A stretch of DNA of 47,668 nucleotides from Burkholderiales bacterium (GTDB lineage Bacteria > Pseudomonadota > Gammaproteobacteria > Burkholderiales > Burkholderiaceae_C). Shown one piece after another: positions 17,379-25,170 of the stretch. The DNA lies in NCBI GenBank assembly GCA_028864885.1, contig JAGWLR010000020.1, forward strand, positions 1 to 47,668, in the 5' to 3' direction. Each line of letters opens with the position of its first letter. Positions within the stretch are counted from its first letter, which is position 1. The translations under genes and the position numbers were made by a program. The notes under the pieces are model-generated. The model saw only the letters and a list, made by a program, of their open reading frames with translations, had not been told where the DNA came from and did no database searches.

Positions 17379-18715
17379 ATGCCCAGGTGACGCATTCCCT
17401 GCGCGCCAGACTGCTCGGCTTGTTGCTGGGCGCCATTTCGCTGGCCAGCGTGATCCAGGGCATCACCGCCTACTCAACAGCCCTGGCCCAAGCCGATGTG
17501 CTGTTTGATCGGCACATGCAGAAGATGGCGAGCTCCCTGCGCAACGGGGTGCCGCTGGGCAATGCGCAACCAGCCCGGCCTTCGGCACAAGATCGGGAAA
17601 GCGAAGACTTTGTGATCCAGGTGTGGAGCAAGGCCGGCATCCCTTTGTTTCAGTCGGCCGCGCACCGCAATCTGAGGCAGCCGGCGCCTCCCGGCTTTTC
17701 TACCATCAAGACGATGGACGAACGGATCTACCGTGTCTATTCACTGAGCACTCCCACCGGCACGGTGCAAGTGGCGCAAGACATGGCCGACCGTCACAAC
17801 ATGGCCACGGCCCTGGCCACTCGAGCCGCCATCCCCAGCATCGTGATGGCCCCCTTGCTGATGCTGATGGTCTGGATGGCAGTCAGTCGGTCATTGGCCC
17901 CGATTTCGGCCGTGCGGGCACAAATGTCGTCGCGCAAGGTCGATGACTTGTCTCCCGTCAACGATGACGGGTTGCCCGAAGAAGTACAGCCCCTCATCCA
18001 GGAAATCAACCTGTTGTTCGCGCGGGTGCGCCGAGCCTTTGAAGCCCAACGCAGCTTCGTTGCCGATGCGGCCCACGAACTGCGCTCACCGTTGGCAGCT
18101 CTGAAACTGCAGGTACAAGGCTTGCAACGCGCCACCGACGACGCGGCCCGTGAACTCGGGATCAAACGTCTGAGTTCCGGCATCGATCGGGCCTCGCACA
18201 TGGTGGAGCAACTGTTGGCCTTGGCTCGTCAGGAGGCCAGCGCCAATGCGGGCGTACCCCTGGAGCCGCTTGACCTGGCGCAGGTGGGGATGATGTCCCT
18301 GACCGATTGTCTGCTGGCCGCCCAATCCCGGCAGATCGACCTGGGTGTGCATCGGGCCGAGGCGGCACTCATCAAGGGTCACACCGAAACGCTGCGGGTC
18401 TTGTTTCGCAACCTGCTGGACAACGCCATCAAGTACACCCCCAGCGGTGGCACGGTCGACCTGGACGTGGGCATCCAGGGCGACTGCGTGGTCGCGTCCA
18501 TCGAAGATTCGGGCCCCGGCATCCCGGAAGCAGATCGCACCCGGGTCCTCGACCGCTTCTACCGGCTGCATCACGGCAACACGGAAGGCAGTGGTCTGGG
18601 GCTGGCCATCGTCAAGACCATCGCCGATCTGCACGGAGCCCAGGTCACGCTCGACACCTCCCCCCGGCTGGGTGGCCTGCGCGTACAACTGTCTTTTCCG
18701 CTGGCTCGCGCCTGA
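17375..18715 (+). CDS. Sensor histidine kinase partner, QseC/PmrB-like
   Basis: 446 residues, inner membrane. First helix near residues 12-32 (LLGLLLGAISLASVIQGIT), a periplasmic domain of about 125 residues, second helix near 150-172 (MAPLLMLMVWMAVS), a HAMP-like linker (LAPISAVRAQMSSRKVDDL), HisKA with DAAHELRSPLAALKL, then HATPase with NLLDNAIKYTPSGG, DSGPGIP and GSGLGLAIVK. The start overlaps the regulator stop as ATGA, so translation is coupled; an upstream open extension to 17180 only reads the regulator gene in another frame. The ligand is unknown; QseC/PmrB relatives respond to metals, antimicrobial peptides or catecholamines. Confidence 0.93.
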   Translation: MNAQVTHSLRARLLGLLLGAISLASVIQGITAYSTALAQADVLFDRHMQKMASSLRNGVPLGNAQPARPSAQDRESEDFVIQVWSKAGIPLFQSAAHRNLRQPAPPGFSTIKTMDERIYRVYSLSTPTGTVQVAQDMADRHNMATALATRAAIPSIVMAPLLMLMVWMAVSRSLAPISAVRAQMSSRKVDDLSPVNDDGLPEEVQPLIQEINLLFARVRRAFEAQRSFVADAAHELRSPLAALKLQVQGLQRATDDAARELGIKRLSSGIDRASHMVEQLLALARQEASANAGVPLEPLDLAQVGMMSLTDCLLAAQSRQIDLGVHRAEAALIKGHTETLRVLFRNLLDNAIKYTPSGGTVDLDVGIQGDCVVASIEDSGPGIPEADRTRVLDRFYRLHHGNTEGSGLGLAIVKTIADLHGAQVTLDTSPRLGGLRVQLSFPLARA

Positions 18716-18769
18716 AACCCCGTCACGCCGATCCAACATATTTCGCATCCCATCCACATGAATGCGGAT

Positions 18770-18788
18770 GTTTAAGTTTCGCCTAAGT
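18770..18788 (+). promoter_or_regulatory. Second, identical PmrA/QseB-type box, upstream of the Pal-like gene
   Basis: The same 19 bases as at 16650-16668, GTTTAAGTTTCGCCTAAGT, 46 bp before the ATG of the OmpA/Pal-like lipoprotein gene. It marks this lipoprotein as a probable target of the adjacent regulator. Confidence 0.65.
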
Positions 18789-18834
18789 ATTAGCCCGCAC
18801 AATCGCATCGTTTAATGACTCCTCAAGGATATTC

Positions 18835-19386
18835 ATGCGCGCGCCTTTGCAATTGATCGGTATGGCGTCGGTCCTGACTCTTCTGGCCGCCTGCAGTACC
18901 ACGCCCCCCACCCAGACCGCTGCCTCAACGGCCCCTGCCGCCGCTGCGAGCTCGACAGCGCCTCAGGGTCAGACCGCGTCGGTCAAGCCCAATGAAGTGG
19001 ATCAGGCGCAACTGGCGGCCGAAGCTGCAGCCAAGCAGCGCATCGAGCTGAATGGCAAAAGCGTGTTCTTCGACTTTGACAACTACACGGTCAAGCCGAG
19101 CTACAACGACATGCTGCAAGCCCAGGCTGCCTTCATGAAGGCCCAGCCCAGCGACCACCTCACGCTGCAAGGTAATGCCGACGAACGCGGCAGCGCCGAA
19201 TACAACCTGGCCCTGGGCCAGAAGCGCGCCGATGCGGTTCGCAAATCCCTGACCTTGCTGGGCGTCCCCAATGATCGCATCGAGGCCATCAGCTTCGGTA
19301 AAGAAAAGCCTCGCGCCACCTGCCACGAAGAACAGTGCTGGTCACAAAACCGTCGCGCTGACTTCGTTCACGGCGACAAGCGCTGA
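18835..19386 (+). CDS. OmpA/Pal-like outer-membrane lipoprotein
   Basis: 183 residues. Lipoprotein signal with lipobox LAAC around residue 20, then a Thr/Ala/Pro-rich linker of about 40 residues, then an OmpA C-terminal peptidoglycan-binding domain (VFFDFDNYTVKP, LTLQGNADERGSAEYNLALGQ split here into its two motifs, and QNRRADFVH at the end). The NADERG and NRRAD motifs bind diaminopimelate in this family, so it should anchor the outer membrane to the wall. It carries two Cys in CHEEQC. It is outside any tol operon, so it is likely a Pal paralogue tied to the two-component pair upstream. AAGGA precedes the ATG. Confidence 0.9.
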   Translation: MRAPLQLIGMASVLTLLAACSTTPPTQTAASTAPAAAASSTAPQGQTASVKPNEVDQAQLAAEAAAKQRIELNGKSVFFDFDNYTVKPSYNDMLQAQAAFMKAQPSDHLTLQGNADERGSAEYNLALGQKRADAVRKSLTLLGVPNDRIEAISFGKEKPRATCHEEQCWSQNRRADFVHGDKR

Positions 19387-19398
19387 CACGCTAACGGG

Positions 19399-19430
19399 TT
19401 CGGGGGCGATCGCGGTTGGCGCCCCCCGAA
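19399..19430 (+). terminator. Hairpin after the Pal-like gene
   Basis: TTCGGGGGC pairs with GCCCCCGAA around a 14-base loop, 12 bp after the stop codon. There is no T-run, so it may be a weak or Rho-assisted terminator. Confidence 0.4.
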
Positions 19431-19441
19431 GACACCCGAGG

Positions 19442-19470
19442 CTGACACACTGCTGTCATCAAAGACAGCG
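19442..19470 (+). promoter_or_regulatory. Candidate Pho box upstream of pstS
   Basis: CTGACAC, four bases, CTGTCAT, four bases, GACAGCG. The first two 7-mers are spaced 11 bp like PhoB half-sites; the second is a perfect CTGTCAT. The third is a poor match. A possible -10, TATGGA, lies at 19475-19480. Confidence 0.5.
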
Positions 19471-19506
19471 ATCCTATGGATGTCTTCAACCCCTTTTTGC
19501 AAAATC

Positions 19507-20544
<1,038 letters not shown>

Positions 20545-21465
20545 TCAGGCCAGGGCGCTGAGCATGTCGCCTTCGCGGCGTGCCAGCCCCAGCTTGACCA
20601 TCTGCTCGGCGGCCACCTGGGCCATCAGCTCAGGCGCCACCGGGTAGTACGCCGCGATCACCTTGTGGGTGATCGCACTGTGGCGAAACAGCTCGGCAAT
20701 GTCGTTCACGCTCATTTGCCGAGCCGCCAGCAACTTGAAAGCCAGCAAGGCCTTCAGCGCGTTGTCGGCATTGCGTTTGGGATCCGCCGCCAGCCATTTG
20801 ATGCGCGACTGCGCCGCATCCAAAGCCGCCTTCACGTTCGTGAACGGCGCACCATGCCCCGGAATCACCAGGCGCGGATCGAGTTGACCAATCAGATCCA
20901 GCGTGGCCTGTTGCTCGGCAAAGCCCGATTCACCCACGATCTCCGGAAAGATCACACCAAACCCGTTCTGCCAAAGCGCATCGGCACTGATGAGGATGCC
21001 GTGTCGCTCACACCAAAGCATGACCATGTCGTTGTCGTGCCCTGGCGCGCCCAGCACCTGCCAGTCATCGCCGCCCAGCTCAATCGTGTCGCCGGGTGTC
21101 ATCACGGCATCGTGTCGAAACTGCGGGCAATGCTGCCCGGTGGGGGCGTAGCTCAATCGGTCGGGGTCCCACTCGGTCACGGCATCAGCCAGGCCCGGCG
21201 GAATGACCGTCAGGCATTCGTAATGTTGCTGCAGCAGCGCATTGCCGCCAGCATGATCCGAATGCAGATGGGTGTTGAGGATGCGTTTGAGGGGCCGCCC
21301 TTGCAGGGCCTGGCGCACCAACGCGAGGGTCTGGTCCGCATGCGTGCCATAGCCCGTGTCGACCACGGTCGGGCAGTCGGGATCCAGAAAGACGATGTTG
21401 TTGGACGAGAGCCAGCCTCGCTCCAACACATGGATGTGTGCAGGCAGTGTCATCAGGTGGACCAT
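20545..21465 (-). CDS. Metallo-beta-lactamase-fold hydrolase
   Basis: 306 residues, cytoplasmic. The dinuclear metal site is intact: HLHSDHAGG near residue 65, HD in GAPGHDNDMVMLW, the Asp in ISADALW, and the His in VIPGHGAPF. A C-terminal helical extension of about 80 residues follows, with LLAARQMSVNDIAELFRH suggesting a small winged-helix-like tail as in LACTB2/glyoxalase-II-like enzymes. The substrate is unknown; thioester, lactone and phosphodiester hydrolases all share this fold. It abuts pstS tail to tail with no intergenic bases, so the two transcripts must overlap. Confidence 0.9.
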   Translation of the reverse strand: MVHLMTLPAHIHVLERGWLSSNNIVFLDPDCPTVVDTGYGTHADQTLALVRQALQGRPLKRILNTHLHSDHAGGNALLQQHYECLTVIPPGLADAVTEWDPDRLSYAPTGQHCPQFRHDAVMTPGDTIELGGDDWQVLGAPGHDNDMVMLWCERHGILISADALWQNGFGVIFPEIVGESGFAEQQATLDLIGQLDPRLVIPGHGAPFTNVKAALDAAQSRIKWLAADPKRNADNALKALLAFKLLAARQMSVNDIAELFRHSAITHKVIAAYYPVAPELMAQVAAEQMVKLGLARREGDMLSALA

Positions 21466-21497
21466 CTTAGCGGCCCACCCTCGAACCCATCAAGGGA

Positions 21498-21836
21498 TCA
21501 GACGCGCATACCCTTGACGATGCGGGCACGTTCTGTGGCAATCGCCTTGACGCGCTCGACGCGATGGTGAGAAGCCCGCATCACCGGCACCGGATGGTCA
21601 TGCTCATGTTGAACACGCTCCCACAGGGTGATGGCCTTGCTGACCCAGTCGCAGTAGTGGGGATCTTCGGGCGAGTAAAACGGGATGCCACGGGCGGTCA
21701 AGGCTTCCAGCTCTTTTGCAGCCTTGGTTTCGGGCGCGTGTTCCAACTCCAGCTCCAGAACATGCAATGCGTGAACCCGTTTGGTGGTCTCAGGTGCCAT
21801 CAATTCGGAACGCAGTTCTTGGGCGGTGTGTGGCAT
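21498..21836 (-). CDS. Small conserved protein of unknown function, 112 residues
   Basis: The ATG at 21836 has GGAGAA at good distance; a longer frame to 21893 lacks this. The product is highly charged and helical, beginning MPHTAQELRSELMAPETTKR, with a middle ARGIPFYSPEDPHYCDWVSKA and a basic C-terminus. There is no signal peptide or membrane segment. It sits between the hydrolase and ahpF, all on the reverse strand, but a terminator separates it from ahpF. No function assigned. Confidence 0.7.
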   Translation of the reverse strand: MPHTAQELRSELMAPETTKRVHALHVLELELEHAPETKAAKELEALTARGIPFYSPEDPHYCDWVSKAITLWERVQHEHDHPVPVMRASHHRVERVKAIATERARIVKGMRV

Positions 21837-21949
21837 GGAAGTTCTCCAGATGAAACAGGACGACCTTAGTTTTGTCGGCCTTCCCCGCCTCACCTTGAGA
21901 GGCTGCCGGGACCCCCAGTGTCGCCGCCGTGCCTTTTCCCTATTCCCCT

Positions 21950-21974
21950 GAAAAACTGGCCGGAGTACCGGCCA
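21950..21974 (-). terminator. Intrinsic terminator of ahpF
   Basis: On the reverse strand: TGGCCGG, TACT, CCGGCCA, then GTTTTTC. A perfect 7-bp GC stem with a T-run, 15 bp after the ahpF stop. Confidence 0.8.
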
Positions 21975-21989
21975 ATTCCGTGCATTCGA

Positions 21990-23546
21990 TCACGAACGGA
22001 TCAGGTGATCGAAGGCACTCAGAGCGGCCTTGGCACCATCGCCGGCGGCGATCACGATCTGCTTGTAGGGCACCGTGGTGCAGTCGCCCGCCGCAAACAC
22101 GCCAGGCACATTGGTGTGGCCCTTGGCATCGACAAGGATCTCACCGAACTTGGACAACTCCACCGTGCCGCGGAGCCACTCGGTGTTGGGCACCAGGCCG
22201 ATCTGCACGAACACGCCTTCCAGTGCCACGGTGTGCTCCACACCCGTGGCGCGGTCCTTGTACTTCAGACCGTTGACCTTGCCATCGGCCCCGGTGATTT
22301 CGGTGGTCTGCGCGTTGGTGTGGATGGTGACGTTGGACAGGCTCTTGAGCTTGTTGACCAGCACGGCATCGGCCTTGAGCTGATCGGCAAACTCGATCAA
22401 GGTGACGTGCTGCACGACGCCCGCCAGATCGATCGCCGCTTCGACCCCGGAGTTGCCGCCGCCGATCACCGACACGCGCTTGCCCTTGAACAGCGGGCCG
22501 TCGCAGTGCGGGCAGTAGGCCACGCCCTTGTTCTTGTATTCGGCTTCGCCTGGCACGTTCACATTGCGCCAGCGCGCGCCAGTGGACAAGATCACCGTCT
22601 TGGCTTTCAGCGTGCCGCCGTTGGCCATCTTCACCTGCACCAGGCCGCCCGGCTGATCTGCGGGGATCAGGCTTTCAGCGCGCTGCAGGTTCATGATGTC
22701 CACATCATAGGCCCGGGTGTGGGCTTCGAGCGCGGCGGCAAACTTGGGGCCGTCGGTTTCGAGCACCGAGATGTAGTTCTCGATGGCCAGCGTGTCGTTG
22801 ACCTGACCGCCAAAGCGCTCGGCCGCCACCCCCGTGCGGATGCCCTTGCGAGCCGCATACACGGCAGCCGCCGCGCCGGCAGGCCCCCCGCCAATGATCA
22901 GCACGTCATAAGGGGCCTTGGCATCAAGCTTGGCCGCTTCCTTGGCCGCCGAGCCGGTGTCGAGCTTGGCCACGATCTCCTCGACCGTCATGCGGCCAGA
23001 GGCGAACACCTCGCCATTGAGGAAGACCATCGGCACGGCCATGATCTCGCGCTTCGTGACCTCATCCTGGAAGGCGCCGCCCTCGATGACCGTGGTCTTG
23101 ATCTTGGGGTTGAGGATGGCCATGAGCGACAGCGCCTGCACCACGTCCGGGCAGTTGTGGCAGCTCAGGGACATGTAGACCTCGAAGTGGAAGTCCCCAT
23201 CCAGCGCGCGGATGCTGTCGATGACGTCGGCTTCGACCTTGGGCGGATGGCCACCGGTCCATAGCAGGGCCAGCACCAGCGAGGTGAACTCATGCCCCAG
23301 CGGCAAGCCGGCAAAGCGCAGGTGGTTGTTCGCCCCCACACGTTGCAGCGTGAAAGAGGGCTTGCGCGCATCGTTGCCATCGGTGCGCAAGGTGATCTTG
23401 TCGGCGCGCAAACCTTGGATGGTTTGCAGCAGCTCCAGCATCTCGCGAGAGTTCTCAGAGTCGCTCAGCGATGCCACGATCTCGAAGGGTTGTTGTACGC
23501 GCTCCAGATAAGCGCCGAGTTGTGCCTTGAGGTTGTCGTCCAACAT
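21990..23546 (-). CDS. ahpF: Alkyl hydroperoxide reductase subunit F
   Basis: NAD(P)H-dependent flavoprotein disulfide reductase that recharges AhpC. 518 residues from the ATG at 23546, which has AAGGA at good spacing; two upstream in-frame ATGs are less well placed. Domains: N-terminal double-thioredoxin-like part with redox centre CHNC near residue 129, then a thioredoxin-reductase-like part with FAD motif [19 protein letters not shown], redox centre CPHC near 340, NAD(P) motif [17 protein letters not shown], and a C-terminal [14 protein letters not shown]. Both CxxC pairs are intact. ahpC lies upstream on the same strand with a 159-bp gap, so the two are likely one oxidative-stress unit. 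Confidence 0.97.
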   Translation of the reverse strand: MLDDNLKAQLGAYLERVQQPFEIVASLSDSENSREMLELLQTIQGLRADKITLRTDGNDARKPSFTLQRVGANNHLRFAGLPLGHEFTSLVLALLWTGGHPPKVEADVIDSIRALDGDFHFEVYMSLSCHNCPDVVQALSLMAILNPKIKTTVIEGGAFQDEVTKREIMAVPMVFLNGEVFASGRMTVEEIVAKLDTGSAAKEAAKLDAKAPYDVLIIGGGPAGAAAAVYAARKGIRTGVAAERFGGQVNDTLAIENYISVLETDGPKFAAALEAHTRAYDVDIMNLQRAESLIPADQPGGLVQVKMANGGTLKAKTVILSTGARWRNVNVPGEAEYKNKGVAYCPHCDGPLFKGKRVSVIGGGNSGVEAAIDLAGVVQHVTLIEFADQLKADAVLVNKLKSLSNVTIHTNAQTTEITGADGKVNGLKYKDRATGVEHTVALEGVFVQIGLVPNTEWLRGTVELSKFGEILVDAKGHTNVPGVFAAGDCTTVPYKQIVIAAGDGAKAALSAFDHLIRS

Positions 23547-23705
23547 GGTGTGCATCCTTTTCAATCAAGCGACTTTGAGAACTGGCCTCCTATGGGTTTT
23601 CAGGCGGCCAGAGGGCTCCCCGCAGGCCTCTTGAGCCCGCAGGGAATGCAAATTCATCAACGATGTGGTGAGGTCAGGCCTCAGCACAGGTCAACGAGAA
23701 ATAAT

Positions 23706-24281
23706 TTAGATCTTGCCGACCAGGTCCAGCGACGGAGCCAGGGTCTTGGCGCCTTCGTTCCACTTGGCAGGGCAGACTTCGCCAGGGTGAGCGGCGGTGT
23801 ACTGAGCGGCCTTGAGCTTGCGCACGGTTTCTTTCACATCGCGAGCGATTTCGTTGGAGTGGATTTCCAGCGTTTTGATGGTCAGGTTGGGGTCGATGAT
23901 GAAGGTGCCGCGCAGCGCCAGGCCTTCTTCAGGGATGTGCACGCCGAAAGCGTTGGTCAGGGCGTGGGTGGGGTCGCCAACCAGGGGGAACTTGGCCTTG
24001 CCCACGGCAGGCGAAGTTTCGTGCCACACCTTGTGCGAGAAGTGGGTGTCGGTGGTCACGATGTAGACCTCGGCGCCGGCCTTCTGGAACTCAGCGTAGT
24101 GCTCAGCCGCGTCTTCGATTTCGGTGGGGCAGTTGAAGGTGAAAGCGGCCGGCATGAAGATCAGAACGGACCACTTGCCCTTCAGCGTTTGCTCGGTGAC
24201 TTCGATGAACTCGCCCTTGCCGCCACGGTTGACGAAAGCTTGGGTCTTGAACGGTTGGACTTGCGTGTTGATCAGAGACAT
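23706..24281 (-). CDS. ahpC: Alkyl hydroperoxide reductase subunit C (2-Cys peroxiredoxin)
   Basis: Reduces hydrogen peroxide and organic peroxides in the cytoplasm; recharged by AhpF. 191 residues from the ATG at 24281, preceded by AGGAG. The peroxidatic Cys is in FTFNCPTEIE near residue 51 and the resolving Cys in GEVCPAKW near 171; the family more often has Val before that first Cys. The active-site Arg region is present as GLALRGTFIIDP. An OxyR-like site lies about 72 bp upstream. Confidence 0.97.
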   Translation of the reverse strand: MSLINTQVQPFKTQAFVNRGGKGEFIEVTEQTLKGKWSVLIFMPAAFTFNCPTEIEDAAEHYAEFQKAGAEVYIVTTDTHFSHKVWHETSPAVGKAKFPLVGDPTHALTNAFGVHIPEEGLALRGTFIIDPNLTIKTLEIHSNEIARDVKETVRKLKAAQYTAAHPGEVCPAKWNEGAKTLAPSLDLVGKI

Positions 24282-24352
24282 GTCTGGCTCCTGTTTGGTT
24301 GAGATCAGGGATAAAACAGGACCGATCTTAGGCCAGCCAGACAATTGTCAGG

Positions 24353-24389
24353 ATTGATTGATCCAATGACTTTGATTGACACCCACTAT
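24353..24389 (-). promoter_or_regulatory. Candidate OxyR-binding site upstream of ahpC
   Basis: On the forward strand two 15-mers, ATTGATTGATCCAAT and ATTGACACCCACTAT, are separated by exactly 7 bp. Against the pattern ATAGNTNNNANCTAT each has 7 of 10 fixed positions. It sits just upstream of a plausible ahpC promoter (CTGACA at 24351-24346, TAAGAT at 24330-24325, a short 15-bp spacer). Confidence 0.45.
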
Positions 24390-24515
24390 GTGACGCCTCA
24401 GACCAACAGGTGCACAACGGACAAGATGCCAAATGGATCACGGGTTTGCCCCGGTCTCGTTTGTCGTGAAATATGACACATTGCCCTTTACGTACGTACT
24501 ACGGCAAAGGGTTGT

Positions 24516-24749
24516 ATGCATTCCGTTGTCCCGCACGAAACTGGCCCCTCCATGGACCCGGCATCGGCCCAGGCCCTGGAGCGGGCACTGGCCCTGACCA
24601 TCGGCCAGCTTCAGCCGCGCGTTGCCACCGAGCCGCCGGCGGAGCCCCTGCCGGTCGCCGAAGCCCAGGAAATCGATTGGGCAGAGTGGTGCGAGGCCAC
24701 CGCCGGCTCTGTCGGACAACTTCCTACACAGCAAGCAGCCAGACGCTGA
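24516..24749 (+). CDS. Possible small protein upstream of flhD, 77 residues
   Basis: An ATG-initiated frame with strong GC bias at third codon positions from 24552 to about 24710, typical of coding DNA here: ...SAQALERALALTIGQLQP... and IDWAEWCEATAGS. No signal peptide; acidic and helical. Its last 13 codons lie inside the flhD leader repeat (24710-24827) and look like leader, not protein, so the gene may have lost its original end or may be spurious. No clear ribosome binding site. Function unknown. Confidence 0.35.
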   Translation: MHSVVPHETGPSMDPASAQALERALALTIGQLQPRVATEPPAEPLPVAEAQEIDWAEWCEATAGSVGQLPTQQAARR

Positions 24750-24827
24750 CCTGTCTTACAGACGGCGTCCTATCAAGGAAATTGGCCGGTGTTTGCACAA
24801 TAACTCCATCGACAACGCCACAGCGCA
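24710..24827 (+). repeat. flhD copy of a duplicated leader/promoter region
   Basis: Aligns without gaps to 32971-33088 in front of flhC (offset 8261), about 80% identical by hand count. Best kept blocks: CTTACAGACGG at 24755, TCCTATCAAGGAAATTG from 24768, TTTGCACAAT from 24792 and TCCATCGAC from 24805. The repeat ends 20 bp before the flhD start. Confidence 0.85.
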
Positions 24828-24846
24828 GAAACGAAGGAGAAACGAG

Positions 24847-25170
24847 ATGAACGCCGACCAAATCCTCGCCGAAATCCGCGAAACCAACCTGTCCTACCTG
24901 ATGCTGGCTCAGACCCTGATCCGCGAAGATCGGGAGCAGGCGCTGTTCCGCCTCGGCATCTCGGAAGACGCGGCCGACCGTCTGGCTTCGCTGAGCCCGG
25001 CTCAGTTGCTGAAGATCGCTTCGACCAACACCCTGGTGTGCCGCATGCGTGTGGATGACGACCTGGTATGGACCCTGCTGACCAACCATGGCAAGGGCAG
25101 CGCCGTGGGCGGCATCGGCCAGCTGCACGCCAACATCCTGATGGCCGGTCGCCATCAAGAGGCGGCTTGA
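24847..25170 (+). CDS. flhD: Flagellar master regulator subunit FlhD
   Basis: FlhD joins FlhC in the heterohexamer that activates class II flagellar promoters together with sigma-70 RNA polymerase. 107 residues, typical length: IREINLSYL-like start (here IRETNLSYLMLAQTLIRED), AMFRLG-like centre (QALFRLGISEDAADRLASL) and a C-terminal helical part ending LHANILMAGRHQEAA. AAGGAGA precedes the ATG. flhC does not follow; it is 7.9 kb further on. The last 16 bases overlap the end of the convergent hybrid kinase gene. The gene looks intact. Confidence 0.96.
   Translation: MNADQILAEIRETNLSYLMLAQTLIREDREQALFRLGISEDAADRLASLSPAQLLKIASTNTLVCRMRVDDDLVWTLLTNHGKGSAVGGIGQLHANILMAGRHQEAA

Noticed and set aside
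18735-18770. Hairpin CATCCACAT/ATGCGGATG after the sensor kinase gene
   Set aside because: Contains a mismatch and a two-base loop with no T-run; it may instead be part of the Pal-like gene promoter.
23580-23700. Inverted repeats between ahpC and ahpF
   Set aside because: Several short GC stems can be drawn, but none has a T-run or convincing length; they may only lower readthrough.
24782-24801. Possible sigma-54 promoter in the flhD leader (TTGGCC...TTGCA)
   Set aside because: The GG to GC spacing is 9 instead of 10, and the flhC copy of the leader has TTGAGC, losing the GG, so the match is not kept.
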